Positions 10,399 to 21,954 are shown, counted from the first letter of the stretch. The stretch: 64,000 nucleotides of DNA from Arion vulgaris (GCA_020796225.1 CM036754.1:72153440-72217439); one strand, 5' to 3'. Program-made: numbers and translations. The notes: generated from the letters alone by a model not told the origin.

Positions 10399-10745
10399 AA
10401 AAAAAATAAGACATGTATGGTAAGTTACAGACATCGCTCTTAGGCTCAGGTCACATACAGATCACAAAGATCGGTCGATATGGAGCGTTCGAGGAAGATA
10501 AACATAAAAAATAAGACATGATGGTAGTTACAGACATCGCCTTAGGCTCAGGTCACATACAGATCACAAAGATCGGTCGATATGGAGCGTTCGAGGAAGA
10601 TAAACATAAAAAAAATAAGACATGTATGGTAAGTTACAGACATCGCTCTTAGGCTCAGGTCACATACAGATCACAAAGATCGGTCGATATGGAGAGTTCG
10701 AGGAAGATAAACGTAAAAAAATAAGACATGTATGGTAAGTTACAG
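10316..10745 (+). repeat. SINE-A-derived ~104-bp tandem array (4 copies)
   Basis: Units begin at ATCGCTCTTAGGCTCAGGTC (about 10324, 10433, 10535 and 10641) and run through the SINE-A 3' half, the GAGGAAGATAAAC tail and a spacer AAGACATGTATGGTAAGTTA. Period is 102-109 bp; one copy has small deletions. The first unit is the 3' half of the SINE-A copy at 10148. Confidence 0.9.
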
Positions 10746-10799
10746 ACACAAACTTTCAAGCAAAAAAAAAAATAGAACAATACATTAGTTGGACAAGGC

Positions 10800-11260
10800 T
10801 ATAGATCCCCAAACTTTTTCGGCCCACCGCCCACTTTACATAACATAAACTTTGTAACGCCCCCTCCTCCACATTATAATGGTGTGCCAACCCCCATATA
10901 TAAATGGTCTATTTTCTCTTTGAAATAGTAAATTGGTATATATTTCTGTCATACATGGTCAATTTCCAAATGATTATATGCATGAAATAGAAAATTGATG
11001 AAAATATGGATCGTGTAAGACGGGCATAAGATGAATTAAAATGCAGAATTCAAATTTTAAATAATTATTAAATCGCAAAATCACGAAAATAATATATTTT
11101 AAAATATTTATTATTAATTTCTTCTTTAAGAAGCCACCGACCGCTAATCGTCTGAAACCACCCCCACAAATCTTCTGAATCCACTATCGCCCCCGAACCC
11201 TAGAACGCTTTAGCGCCCACTGTGGGAGGAGTGCGGTACCGCCCACTTTGGGAAACGCTG
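10800..11260 (-). mobile_element. hAT-like MITE, ~460 bp, copy 1
   Basis: Same element as 53480-53924 but inverted: it runs from TAGATCCCCAAACTTTTTCGG to CGCCCACTTTGGGAAACGCTG. The termini are imperfect inverted repeats of the CAGTGTTTCCCAAA type. AT-rich interior with no coding capacity. The target duplication is not clear at this copy. Confidence 0.8.
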
Positions 11261-11639
11261 CTCTATAGCTTTGTTTATCGGAATCGAGTTGTGCTCTAGT
11301 AAACAGATTTCTTAAACTCACAAGGACAAAAGGTTCAAATGCTGGGATTTCCCTCTCTTCAGAGAAAAAGAAAAGACAACGTGTCCACTATGTGTTAAGG
11401 TGAAGATTTATTTACTACACTCATTTCTCTCAAGCCTCTCAATACGGGATGTATGGTCATCAACCTGGCTGTCTTTACTTCCCAGTGTTCCCGTGGTACC
11501 CAAGTTTAGACTGATTCCACCTGAAAGTCGATGAGGTCATTAGGAATCTCCAACCATGCGATTGTGAAGAGCAATAACCAGTTACATCGAGGCTCTCATA
11601 TAAACACATGGTCAAGCTGAAACCCCCAAAATCAACCAA

Positions 11640-11812
11640 ATTACAAAGGGAAACACGAGCCAAATGTGTCGACTTCGAATCCAATTCAATCACATAGTAA
11701 GAACATAAAAACGAGAAAAATATGTTGACTTCGATCCCAACCCACATGATGATAACATGAACACCAGCAAAATGTGTCGGCTTCACACCCAACACAAACC
11801 ACATAAGATGAA
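11640..11812. repeat. degenerate ~65-bp repeat (3 copies)
   Basis: Blocks of the form AAATGTGTCGACTTCGAATCC, then CAATCACATAG, then GAACAT recur three times with substitutions. Minus-strand open frames here are repeat by-products. Confidence 0.6.
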
Positions 11813-11814
11813 CA

Positions 11815-11950
11815 TGAACCTCTGAAGTCGGAGAAGGCCCGCTTGCATGGCGAGGGACACCAATAAAACGATAAGTAGGTTTTCACGCAAAAATCAGTCA
11901 GAGGTGCCATGGCTACGCCTGTATCATAGAGGGCGAACACAGAAGATAAA
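11815..11950 (+). mobile_element. SINE-H 3' half
   Basis: Shares CCTCTGAAGTCGGAGAA, ATGGCGAGGGA and TTTTCACGCAAAAATCAGT with the full SINE-H copies at 5.85 and 60.98 kb. The tRNA-like head is missing. Confidence 0.7.
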
Positions 11951-12650
11951 CAGACGCAGAAGAAGAAGATGAACATGAGTCCAACCACACTTCAAAGTGT
12001 TAACAACTGTATACACACACCATCATAAAACTGTTGGCCACCACCTTTTCGGACGCCAAATGTTGGATGATCTCATAAAAGATTCTCCGTTCTGCAATGT
12101 CAGGTAAATATAACACATTGTATGGAACACAGCATGAACTTACAAACACATGCGTATACTAGGAAACCACGTAACAATGGGGTGATTTCCAACCTGGTGG
12201 ATCACTAAAAAAGATAATTAAACAAAAAGAAAAAACATACGTGTTTTCGCTATCCGTCTTATATTAACCACATATCAAGCAGGTCCAACATGGGAAGTAA
12301 TTCCAGGTAATCCCGTACTAACATTACGCGTTCAAATGTATATGTTATCTCCCTTATAAATAAGACAATCAAGCTAATGGCAATCAATTGCATCAGAATA
12401 GGGGAAAAAGTAGGTAGACACACACTACACACGGAGACAACACATATAAGAAAAACACACGTAATAGTGTAATGCAGAGATAGCTAAGCCACACCTACAA
12501 GTGACCTACAAATGTAAGATGTGCAAGATATACAAGGTATTTATAAATTACTCGTTCGATAAGCGTTCATTATTTTGTGAATATAGGACTTCCTAACCTA
12601 AAATATTCTGGTAAAATACCATAACAAATGAGGAGCTTTGCAAACGAACG
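11951..12650. other. unassigned sequence
   Basis: No gene or known repeat recognised in about 700 bases. Confidence 0.3.
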
Positions 12651-12654
12651 GACT

Positions 12655-12935
12655 GTGCATCTTTGGAGACCATCATTAAAAGACGAAGATGGAGGTGGAT
12701 TGGACATGTAGGTCATATGCCTGTAGGGGCATTGGCTAGGACAGCTCTCAGGTGGACAGCGGATGGGAAGAGAAGGCATGAACGTCCAAAGGAAACATGG
12801 AGAAGAACGGTGGAGAGAGAATTGAAGGAGTGTGGCATGACGTGGGAGATGGTTGGTAGAAAGGCAGCAGAACAGTAACAGTGGAAATCTCTTGTGGAAG
12901 CTTAATGTGTCAATCAGGACACGAAGAGGATATAG
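12655..12935 (+). pseudogene. LINE RT C-terminal tail
   Basis: The open frame 12663-12878 reads METIIKRRRWRWIGHVGHMP, then ARTALRWTADGKR and RPKETWRRTVERELKE. A stop at 12876-12878 precedes in-frame QWKSLVEA. This is the WRWIGH...RPKxTWRR tail typical of animal non-LTR RTs. Catalytic regions are missing, so it is a 5'-truncated insertion. It belongs to the same broad type as 1235-1670 but a different copy. Confidence 0.82.
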
Positions 12936-12939
12936 ATAG

Positions 12940-13325
12940 AACTTAAAATATATAAATAGTGTCAGTATATTGGTTTTCTGTTAACGATTATATAGTTTCT
13001 CATAACTGAGCAAGTGGACAGCACGGAGATTTGAACCATGTACGTGATGCGTTTGAACATGGCTCTATATCGGCGCAAGACATTCCTGTAGTAACACATT
13101 TATTAAGACATAGTTTAGGGTTAGGAGAACACCAGGCTCATTTAATATCCATGTTAAAGGTTACAAAAATTAAACTACGTGTGAAGCATATTTATATAGA
13201 AAGGAAGACTTTACAATGGGAATATGTCGTCGCATGAGAACAGACTACAACAAAATGAGACGCCGGTGTACACTAAATTCAAGGTAGACACCTCCAGCCA
13301 CTGAGATTGTGAATTAGCAGAGATC
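12940..13325. other. unassigned sequence
   Basis: No gene or known repeat recognised. Confidence 0.3.
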
Positions 13326-13329
13326 GCGA

Positions 13330-13430
13330 CTGACGGAGATGAAGGCTGGCAGAGATGACGGCTGGCAGAGATGACGACTGGCAGAGATGACTGGCAGAGA
13401 TGACGATTGGCAGAGATGACGGTATTCTTC
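13330..13430. repeat. ~18-bp minisatellite
   Basis: Repeats of TGGCAGAGATGACGACTGG-like units, about six copies, with small length variation. Confidence 0.8.
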
Positions 13431-13769
13431 AAAACTGCCTACTGCACACAAACCTGAGAATAACAGATAGGCTCACCACACCCCACTCTCAAAGAAGAGA
13501 GAGAGAGAGAGAACAAACTGGACAGTAGATAGAAACTTACGTTCAATTATGCACGCGTGACCAAAATATGTGGACACTGGACACATGCTCAGTCTTGGGA
13601 GGATGTACTTTCCGACTATACGAGGTGTAGATGCACCATAAAACTGACAAAATAAGTTGAGTGAATAAAAACGTGCAACAAGCATAAGAAAAGAACTCAC
13701 AAACTACATCGTGATAGATAATAGTGTTACACACTGCTCATTTCTTTTAAGATTACAATATCCTATAGT

Positions 13770-14000
13770 TGAGGAGCGTCTGGCATAATGGATTAGAGCA
13801 CGGCTCATTTTGCGAGAGACCCGTGTTCAATTCACGGTAAGGCCAATGATTTTTTCTGTTGTGGGCATAAATGAAAAATCCGAACCCGAACAGCTTCGCG
13901 GCGACTGCACTAGCCATGCGGCCATTAAATTCCGCAGGTTCTCATTCCACCTGTCCTACGCCGCCCTAAAAAGCGGTACTACAGGCATTAACGATAGTTT
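13770..14000 (+). mobile_element. SINE-F, near full length
   Basis: tRNA-like head with A-box-like TGGCATAATGGATTAGAG and B-box GTGTTCAATTCACGG, then the body TTGTGGGCATAAATG and CCTACGCCGCCCTAAAAAGC. A second copy is inverted at 18.8 kb. Confidence 0.8.
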
Positions 14001-14099
14001 TTTGTGTGTGTTTAAAAGAAATCCTATAGTGAATCGTAACTCCAAGACGTCGGATACTGCTCGTATATCAGATAGAAGAAAATAAGGAGTTTTAAAAAC

Positions 14100-14295
14100 A
14101 TCAGGGGCCCGCCTATCCAGCGTGCTCGTAGCGAGTTCGACTGCGGGTGACTAGCCCTCTGTGAGTGCGGGTTCAATTCCGCGGGTTCGCAGAAAAGCCA
14201 CAGGTTTCCCAGATTCACGGTGTTCGTGGCACCGAACCGAAGGGTTACGATGTCCATTGCACCGAGCCGAAGAGCTGAATGCTCAAGTGCTTCTG
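14100..14295 (+). mobile_element. SINE-G copy
   Basis: Begins GGGCCCGCCTATCCAGCG, has a tRNA-like B-box region (GTGCGGGTTCAATTCCGC), and continues with AGCCACAGGTTTCCCAG and CACCGAACCGAAGGGTTACG. The other copy is inverted at 61.52-61.71 kb beside the host exon. Confidence 0.75.
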
Positions 14296-14504
14296 GATCG
14301 GGTAAAAAGAACATCAGGGATACACCGGAGCCAATGAATATGTTCAATAAATAGACAGTGGGTAGTGAACAAGTATTAGAGGCTTCCAGGGGAAAAGAAC
14401 AAATTACGAGACATAGAGGAACTAGCTAATTGTGTTCTTAAAAACGCTTGTCTATAGGAATAGGCACAGTAAGGGAAATAAAGGTTTGTGATACTAATCT
14501 TGTG

Positions 14505-14812
14505 TGTTCAGGGGTCTCTGTGGCTAAGTGGTTACGCCCTTGACTTGCGAGTCGAAGGGCGGAATCGCCCGAGTGGCTATCGGGGCAAAAATTTGGGGTG
14601 TAAAGAATAGAACCACTGTTACCTGCCACGCATATCGTAAGAGACGACTAAGGAGGTTTGGCTGAAATCGGACGCACGTGTCCTAAACGTGTAGAAGTTT
14701 AGTGGCCTACCAAACCAATGTGCAACGTATACACGTTCTTGGCAAAGATCAAACATATCACAAAGAGTGATTAAAATTGGTCGTAAAGAACGGACGCAAA
14801 GAAGAGGGGTGG
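14505..14812 (+). mobile_element. SINE-D with upstream tRNA-like sequence
   Basis: The SINE-D body runs from CGCCCGAGTGG (14571) through GTAAGAGACGACTAAGGAGG, AAACGTGTAGAAG and AAGATCAAACATATCAC to AACGGACGCAAAGAAG. Just upstream, 14515-14570 has a tRNA-like stretch (TGTGGCTAAGTGGTTACG) that may be a longer head or an older element. Confidence 0.75.
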
Positions 14813-14847
14813 AATCAGAAACGCGTCGTTCTGTTTACGAGTACTTT

Positions 14848-15000
14848 TTTTTCCCCAGCGATCCCTAGGATTGTTGCCAGAGCTGTGGAGTTCATGCAAT
14901 ACTCTCGGCAGGTGGCATGCCATTTCTACGGAGAGGACCGAGCCATATGGGGTAACACCCGATGCAATGAAGACAATCCTTCGACTTTAAAACCCCTTTA
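14848..15000 (+). mobile_element. SINE-J, 3' part
   Basis: Blocks CCCAGCGATCCCTAGGATTG, AGTTCATGCAATACTC and CCATATGGGG match the J copies at 32.1, 17.1, 22.0 and 63.6 kb. The tRNA-like head is absent. Confidence 0.75.
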
Positions 15001-15094
15001 ATCTTGTGTTTGGTAATTTGTAGTTTTTCGTAAGCCTCTAATACTTGTTCACCCTTTATTTACTGATCGCATATCAGATAGCAAACAATGGATT

Positions 15095-15685
15095 TAACGT
15101 TCTTTACACCATTAGACATAGTACATTAGTACATTATACATTAGTAATTAGTACATTAGTACATTAGTATATTTATATTAGTATATTATACATGTACATT
15201 AGTACATTATACATATATATTAGTATATTAGTACATTAGTATATTATATATTATATTTAGTATATTAGTACATTATATTAGTACATAGTATATAGTATAT
15301 TAGTACATTAGTACATTAGTACATTATACATTAGTATATATACATTATATATTATACATTAGTATATTATACATTAGTACATTAGTATATTATACATTAG
15401 TATATTAGTATATTAGTCATTAGTAATATACATTATTATCATTATACATTAGTATATTATACATTATACATTATACATTAGTATATTACATTAGTATATT
15501 ATTATTATATATTAGTATATTAGTATATTAGTAATAGTATATTAGATATTAGTCATTAGTACATTAGTATATTAGTATATTATATTGTACATTAGTATAT
15601 TAGTACATTAGTATATTTACATTAGTATATTATACATATTTAGTACATTAGTACATTAGTATATTAGTACATTAGTATATTAGCA
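15095..15685. repeat. AT-rich ATTAGTACATT/ATTAGTATATT array
   Basis: About 590 bases of short ~10-bp units (ATTAGTACATT, ATTAGTATATT, ATTATACATT) with irregular length. Many units look shortened by 1-3 bases. Confidence 0.9.
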
Positions 15686-15879
15686 TGAGAACCAAACAAC
15701 AACTGATAAATGAAATATGCGAACAAACATTACCTATGCTATCATTTAACAAATGAAGTGTCAAGGTACATGAAGATTAAAATCACATGACAAGCATTAT
15801 ATATATTAACGAGTCATAATGAAATTCTAACCGTACATACACAAATAAAATTAAGACCTTGTTATATACGTGGTATATG

Positions 15880-16290
15880 GTAATATACTAGTGAGATAGT
15901 TATACTGTGGTATAGGGTAATACAATAAGTGTATAGGTAATATTAAGGGATAGGTAATATAATAATGGGATAGGTAATATAATATGGTATAGGTAATATA
16001 CTATGTATAGGTAATAAATAAGTGGTATAGGTAATATAATAAGTGTAGATAATATACTACATGGTATAATATAATAAGTGGTATAGAGTAATATAATAAT
16101 GGTATAGAAATATACTACATGGTATAGGTAATATAATAAGTGGTATAGGGTAATATAATAAGTGGTATAGGGTAATATAATAAGTGGTATAGGGTAATAT
16201 AATAAGTGGTATAGGGTAATATAATAAGTGGTATAGGGTAATATAATAAGTGGTATAGGGTAATATAATAAGTGGTATAGGGTTATACGG
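15880..16290. repeat. 22-bp minisatellite
   Basis: The unit is GGTATAGGGTAATATAATAAGT (22 bp). It is regular at about 16130-16285 and irregular and shortened at 15880-16130. Confidence 0.9.
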
Positions 16291-16400
16291 TGTTAGGTTC
16301 GTATTTTGTGATATGGTCAAAGTCACACCGCTCGCCTTTACTTTCCAGTGGTACCCAGTTGAGGTAGCATTATCATAAGAAACGAGTTGACACAAACAAC
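16265..16400 (-). mobile_element. SINE-E fragment
   Basis: Contains TTACTTTCCAGTGGTACCCAG and GTTGAGGTAGC, matching the SINE-E body. It abuts the end of the 22-bp array. Confidence 0.6.
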
Positions 16401-16467
16401 TACGCTACTGCGGCTATCATATAATACAATGAAAGACACAAATAAAAGTGGTTTGGATACCGCATAA

Positions 16468-16680
16468 TCGTCATCATCAACATCAGGTTCCGTCTCCACA
16501 CCGAAGGTTGGCTGCAATGAATCTCCAGCATCCTCTGTCTTTCGCCTTGGTGTTGCACACTGCCAGACTGTAACCTGTCCATTTCTAAGTTTTCCTCCCA
16601 CTTATCTCTCGGTCTTCCTTTTGCTCTTCCCCCCCTCAACTTTCCTCTCTAGTAAATGTTTTATCATGGTGTCATGTCTT
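16468..16680 (-). pseudogene. LINE RT C-terminal tail with (ATG)n end
   Basis: The minus strand reads RAKGRPRDKWEENLEM, then GSVQHQGERQRMLEIH and W-R before an ATG-rich end (CATCATCAACATC on the plus strand near 16475). The GRPRxxWxxNL block is the charged tail of animal non-LTR RTs. 5'-truncated, no catalytic core. Confidence 0.6.
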
Positions 16681-17025
16681 TTATGGGCCCAAAATACTTG
16701 TCTGAATTGTATTTCGCTTAATAATTGTTTCTTCTTGCCTAGTTTTCCTAAAACTTGTTTGTCTGTTTTTCTGTCCATGAAACTCTGCCTATTCTTCTAT
16801 ATATATCCACATCTCAAATGCCTCAATTCTGTCTTCTATGATCAGAGACCAATAAACTGTAGTTTGCATGCCTACAATAGTAACGGAGCTAGTATTAGTG
16901 TGCTAGGAAGATTATGGGATTATGGGGCAGATAACATTGCAGCCATCCTACTTAGCTTGCTCTCAGAACAACCAACAAGACACATCTTGGAGCCATTAAT
17001 TAAAATTAAAGCCATTACAATGTGA
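16681..17025. other. unassigned sequence, possibly more LINE
   Basis: Follows the LINE tail in the upstream (minus-strand 5') direction. No motif survives that I can name. Confidence 0.3.
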
Positions 17026-17029
17026 ATCT

Positions 17030-17225
17030 AAAGAGTTTAAAAACGAAGGAGTGACTTCATTGCTCAGTTTTTCCCCATATGACTCGGTCACTCTCCGCAG
17101 AAATGGCACGCGATTGCACGTAGCGCCGTCAACAATCCCAGGAAGCTAAGGTAAAAATTGTGCCTGAATTCGTGCCCACGACTTTCGGAACGCAAGGCAA
17201 ATGATATAACCACAATGTGGGTGGA
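17030..17225 (-). mobile_element. SINE-J copy
   Basis: Blocks GACTTCATTGCTCAG, CCCCATATGACTCGGTC, CTCCGCAGAAATGGCACG and ACGACTTTCGGAACGCAAGG match the inverted SINE-J family. Confidence 0.75.
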
Positions 17226-17294
17226 CCATCAATAAGCACACAGTACACTTGAATTAATTCACCCGCTTCATAGGTGTATCGATTGAAGGGTCTC

Positions 17295-17548
17295 CGTGTG
17301 TTGCCGGGGCTCACAGACAGGGGAGCAAAGAATAGTAACACTGCAACCTACAAGGCATGTCGTAAGCGGCCATTGAGATAGGAGCCTAGGGAAGCTATCC
17401 TAATAAATAAAAATCGTTGCAGAAATCGGATGTGTTGGCCTACTTGTAGGCGCATAACTAGCACAATCGCTCTAGGCTCAGATCACATACAAATCACAAA
17501 GAGTGGTTAACAAGTGGTCGATATGGAGCGTTCGAAGAAGAATTTACT
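17295..17548 (+). mobile_element. SINE-A, full length
   Basis: GTGTTGCCGGGGCTCACAG head (with a few extra bases), CATGTCGTAAGCGGCC core, GATATGGAGCGTTCGAAGAAG tail. Confidence 0.88.
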
Positions 17549-17627
17549 ACGGTAAAAAATAAAATTTTGACATTTGACCATACTTGAAACTACATCGAGT
17601 TAGTGCAAGGCCGTTGAGATAAGCTTG

Positions 17628-17715
17628 TGTTAGAAAGAAGTCAGATCACACATGGTTATTCCCTCAAGTATAATTATAATAGCCCAATCAGTCAATCAAT
17701 CAATCAATCCGTGTA
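17628..17715 (+). mobile_element. SINE-B 3' tail
   Basis: CACACATGGTTATTCCCTC, then the tail TCAATCAATCAATCAATCC, which defines the (CAAT)n end of SINE-B. Confidence 0.65.
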
Positions 17716-18165
17716 TCGAACTGTTTGTGCTACACGCGACCGATCTAACGAAACAGCCGTCAGTAGACGTGTTTTATGTCGAAGTCACGTGAACAAAAAT
17801 GGGCCTAGAAACAACAGGCTATCATCAATTGATTTTATCGACTGACCAAAAATACGGTCTGAACGTGCAACGAATGGTCTCTGTGCTAACCACACGAGCT
17901 GTTTAACATTGTTGTTGACGTGTTCCGTGTTTTGTTTGGCGTTCTTCCCGGAGCTAGCTAGCAAGCGTGAATATTTGGAAAGTGTCGTGGTGTTTAAAGT
18001 TTGAATTGCTGGATTGCTGCTCAACTGTAAATGATGTTAGATTGATGTTACAAATTTTGTTTGCGTGATTCCTAACTTGAATATTTAAAAAAAAATTAAA
18101 AAGAGAGAATCAACATTTCTTCTTCGTTCTCACTAGATTTGGGATTTAGGATGGATATATATATA
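17716..18165. other. unassigned sequence
   Basis: No recognised feature other than a short (TA)n at about 18154-18168. Confidence 0.3.
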
Positions 18166-18167
18166 TA

Positions 18168-18372
18168 TACTACGACCTACAAGGCATGTCGTATGAGGCA
18201 ACTGAAGTAGTGGAAGGAAGTTACCCTAGTAAATAAAAAAGCGTCGCAGAAATTGGATGTGCTGGCCTATTTAACTGGCACAACGTACAATCGCTCTTAG
18301 GCTCAGATCACATACAAATCACAAAGAGTGGTTTAACAAGTGGTCGATATGGAGTGTTCGAGGAAGAAAAAG
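18168..18372 (+). mobile_element. SINE-A, 5'-truncated
   Basis: Starts at CTACGACCTACAAGGCATG and ends GATATGGAGTGTTCGAGGAAG. The head is replaced by a (TA)n run. Confidence 0.82.
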
Positions 18373-18785
18373 GAACTATATTCCACTAGGAACACTGACA
18401 TGGAAAACTAAAATAAATATTAGTGATAAGTTACGAACGGACAGAAATGAGGGAAGGGGGTGTTGAGGAAGAAGAAAGAGAAAGAACGAGAAGTGTATAA
18501 ATGTGCATACTAACTCCTACTAGACACGGAACGCTTACTAGACACAGATCGATAACAGTATTGGCAAAGCAGCTGTAATCATTGCCCGGCTGAGATGATA
18601 CTACTGGGAACATCTTAAGCTCACCCCGAAGAGTTGTTGCTTGCAAAGTCTACACATTTCTATATAACATTAAGACATAATAATTAATTCAGCAAGAGGC
18701 AAGTCTCAACACTTTATATCAACTGTTTCTAAGTTCCACCATTGCTATTTTATGGGAATATAAAGTATTAAAACTGTCGTTACTG
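18373..18785. other. unassigned sequence
   Basis: No recognised gene or repeat. Confidence 0.3.
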
Positions 18786-18787
18786 TC

Positions 18788-18945
18788 TGTAGTACCGCTT
18801 TTTAGGGCAGTGTAGGACAGGTGGGACGAAAATCTGAGGAAGTTAATGGCCGCATGGATAGTGCAGGCGCCGCGAAGCTGTTCATGTTAGGTTTATTCAT
18901 TTATGCCCACAACAGGGGAAAAATCCGTGGCGGTAAATAAGTGCT
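18788..18945 (-). mobile_element. SINE-F, 3' part
   Basis: Inverted SINE-F: GTACCGCTTTTTAGGGCAG, CGCCGCGAAGCTGTTC and TTATGCCCACAACAGG. The tRNA-like head is missing. Confidence 0.78.
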
Positions 18946-18989
18946 TTAACAAGCTGATCACCCAGCATGTACACCATGTTCAGACTGCG

Positions 18990-19175
18990 ATGGCTCGAAA
19001 TTTGTACGTCACAAGTAAGTGGTCGCATCTCTAATCGTATATTTTACGGGCAATTAGGATTAGGAAGACTGCTCAACACAAATGTAAATCATAACACTTG
19101 CGCTGGGATCTTCCTGTGTAAGAAAAAGATCGTAACACACATTGTTACTCATTTTAGTACTATGATGATCATCCT
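18990..19175 (+). mobile_element. decayed SINE-B 3' part
   Basis: GATCTTCCTGTGTAAGAAAA and the following CACACATTGTTACTC...ATGATGATC order matches SINE-B. Upstream similarity is weak. Confidence 0.4.
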
Positions 19176-20278
19176 ACCAATCATTCACCAGGTGCTACGA
19201 TTGGGGAATATGGCGTTAGAAGTGAATATTCCTTTGACGTTGCGTGAAGTGGTTGCCACAGGCCACTCATTTGCCTTTATGTTCCAATGTGTTTCTGATA
19301 CGCAATTGATGCTGTGTCGACCTGAGACCACTCGTATAAAAGGCAAGTGCGTTAAATATTGATATACCGCAACTAATAATATGTATATGCACGCAAGTTA
19401 AGTATATTATAAGCATGTACGGCATTAAAAATTGTTTATCATAAGATGCAAAAAGGAACGCCGCGCTAAGTCAGAAAAGGTTTGCAAAGTACAAAAAGCT
19501 GTTTGGCGTAGATCCAAGCCCAAATATACGGTGTTAAACAGATCATTAAAGAGAATTGTGAACGCGAAGGAAAGGAAGTGTTTGACTGTCAGCAAGACAA
19601 GACTCGAAGATTTCCTACGCCGAAAACTTTGGCTTCGGATGCGCGCGTCCTACTCTAGTAGAGTCTAACGGGGGGCGCAACGTTCTAACGGTTTTTGGCA
19701 AAGACTGTTTATATATCACAACAAGAATGATCAAAACGGCCGAGAAGAACGATCGAAACAACAAACAAACGCATGTACACTATGTAAAAAAAAGGAGCGA
19801 GGAAAAACCTGAACTTTCCGTGTGAAAATGCATTTATTTGTATAATGCCTCTTGGCCAATACGTTCTGATAAACATATATAAAAATAAAAGAGGATTCGT
19901 TGGTAGTTTTAGATGGGCGTGCTTGGGCTTAAATAAGCTTTACTTTCTAATTATAAAAAAAAAACCCCACCAAAGTACATTACAGATGTGAACGTTACAG
20001 GTGTGTGTATATGTAACCAATACACAGGTAACATATGTATGAGAGGTATGATAGTGGTGATGGTGACACGTTTACACGAAGTATTCAAACACAGGCAGGT
20101 GGATGTAATGTGTAGGCGACTGCGTCTGATGACTATTGTGCTAATGTGTGCGTAGGTGGTTGTTTGAGTGTGCGTTCAGTGTATATGACACCCACACGCA
20201 GGTATGTAGTTATCAAACGTATATAAGAGCAAGTGTGTTCAGGACTGAAATGTGAATTCATTGATGATGATAATAATT
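19176..20278. other. unassigned sequence with one shared 65-bp block
   Basis: No gene recognised. The stretch at about 19694-19757 (GGCAAAGACTGTTTATATATC...AAGAACGATCG) is clearly similar to 61407-61470, so it is a dispersed repeat of unknown type. Confidence 0.4.
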
Positions 20279-20458
20279 CGTATGCTCAGTGGCGGCTCGT
20301 GATCATTTTTGTTGGTGGGGCCAGACAGAAATTTTCGGAAAAATTATTGTTTCGGTTAGGATATATTTTAATATAAAATAATAAATACACGTTACACCTT
20401 ATATTTTGTGGGGCCCGGCCCCACTGGCCCTTAATGACGAGCCGCCACTGCGTATGCT
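20279..20458. mobile_element. 164-bp hAT-like MITE with perfect 8-bp target duplication
   Basis: Element 20287-20450 begins CAGTGGCGGCTCGT and ends with its exact inverse (14-bp perfect terminal inverted repeats). It is flanked by CGTATGCT on both sides (20279-20286, 20451-20458). The 8-bp duplication and CAGTG... ends point to a hAT-type transposase acting in trans. No coding capacity. Confidence 0.92.
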
Positions 20459-20560
20459 ATTATTGGTTGCGTGTTTATAATGTGGTGACTACTGACTGTA
20501 TTTTTGGGGTCACCTCTATGAACATAAGCGAAGTCATAGCGCATCAATCCGTAGATACTG

Positions 20561-20565
<5 letters not shown>

Positions 20566-20592
<27 letters not shown>
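20566..20592. repeat. (TA)n microsatellite
   Basis: Thirteen or so TA dinucleotides in a row. Confidence 0.95.
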
Positions 20593-20594
<2 letters not shown>

Positions 20595-20689
20595 ACAGTT
20601 TTCTCAGTCGTTAAGGTTAATATCATGCTGCAAATATCACCCGTTCCATTCATCTCTGTTGTTAGTCGTCTCTCCCTAATTATTCACAA

Positions 20690-20945
20690 CTACGCCCGAG
20701 TGGTTACCGGGGCCCAAATTTGGGGTGTAAAGAATAGAACCACTGTTACCTACCACGCATGTCGTAAGAGGCGACTAAGGAGGTTTGGCTGAAATCGGAT
20801 ACACATGTCCTAAACGTGTAGAAATCTATGCGTTTAGAGGCCTACAAACTAATGTGAACGTATACACGTTGTTGGCAAAGATCAAACATATCTACAGAGA
20901 AATTGATGGTAGATCACTATCCAAAGTGATTAAAATTGATAGATC
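20690..20945 (+). mobile_element. SINE-D copy
   Basis: CGCCCGAGTGGTTACCGGGG head, CATGTCGTAAGAGGCGACTA core, AAACGTGTAGAAATC and AAGATCAAACATATC. The end passes into a short degenerate repeat (to ~21080) of AAACATATC...AAATTGATGG units. Confidence 0.82.
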
Positions 20946-21084
20946 AAACATATCTAAGGGATTAAATTGATGGGAGATAAACATATCGACAAGGATAATG
21001 ATTAAGATCAAACGTCAAGATAAATTGATGGTAAAGAAAAATGTACAAGGATTACAATTGATGGAGTCAAAAATATCGACAGAT

Positions 21085-21950
21085 AATTATTGAAACCAGA
21101 AGAGAATTACACTATATTTCTAGGTCTACTTCAATGTTATCTCTCCATTGTTTTCCTTGTCTGCCTCGTGGTCTCTATCCCTTCATATTTTTGCCATAAA
21201 GAATCGTGGGTGGTTCATTTATGTTGTTGTGAGGAGTACAGCAGAAGTTGCAGTCAATGCATATTGTCGTACTTTTCTTATTTCAATAAAAATGTGTTTT
21301 AAAAAGTTATATATTTATCTGTCTTGTCGCCCTCCTTGAGGCCAGATCTTCATTGAGACCAGATCTACTGTTACTGCAATTAACAAAAACAACAAATGAA
21401 TAAACAAACATCCTTAGTTCTATCGGGACAAAAATTCAGAATGCTAACATCGCCTACTGAACTGGTGGTAGGAAAAACCCACAAGCTTCATGTTCACCTG
21501 AGCTAGTATTTGCAGAAGGCAAACATATTCTCTCCCTCTTGTTATATGCCAGAGATTAAGGGGTATATGAGAATATTAGAGGAGAAGATTGAAAGAAAGA
21601 TGGCAACAAGAAGATGACTACAAGTGGGGATAGAAATATAAAATGATAGACAAAGAACAGTTGTACCAATATGACAATTATCGTGATAGAGATATATTAG
21701 ACAATTTTCGATATGAACTGTATTGTTGGGAGATGTATTACTGCCAATACCTAACATTTAAATTTCGCTCAAATTTTTCTCTCGATCCTTAGCCTTTGCA
21801 GAGCCTAGTGTGCGAACTGTCGCTTCACAAATTCAAGTATGTAGGAGGCAGACGAGAAGTTCCTTTCCTCACTTGTGGAGCGTCGGTTGCGCGCATTGAA
21901 TCCGCAACCATTCTCTTTTTTTTCGACTCGAAAAGCGAACGTTGTATGCG
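21085..21950. other. unassigned sequence
   Basis: Short open frames only. No motif or repeat recognised in about 865 bases. Confidence 0.3.
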
Positions 21951-21954
21951 TTGA

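Noticed and set aside
10316..10745. CRISPR-like regular repeats
   Set aside because: Units are directly adjacent, spacers are constant, and the sequence is SINE-derived in a eukaryotic genome.
15095..16290. AT-rich replication origin or mitochondrial insertion
   Set aside because: The sequence is simple tandem repetition with no mitochondrial gene or origin element.
18967..19362. 131-codon open frame
   Set aside because: Overlaps a decayed SINE-B; no domain recognised.
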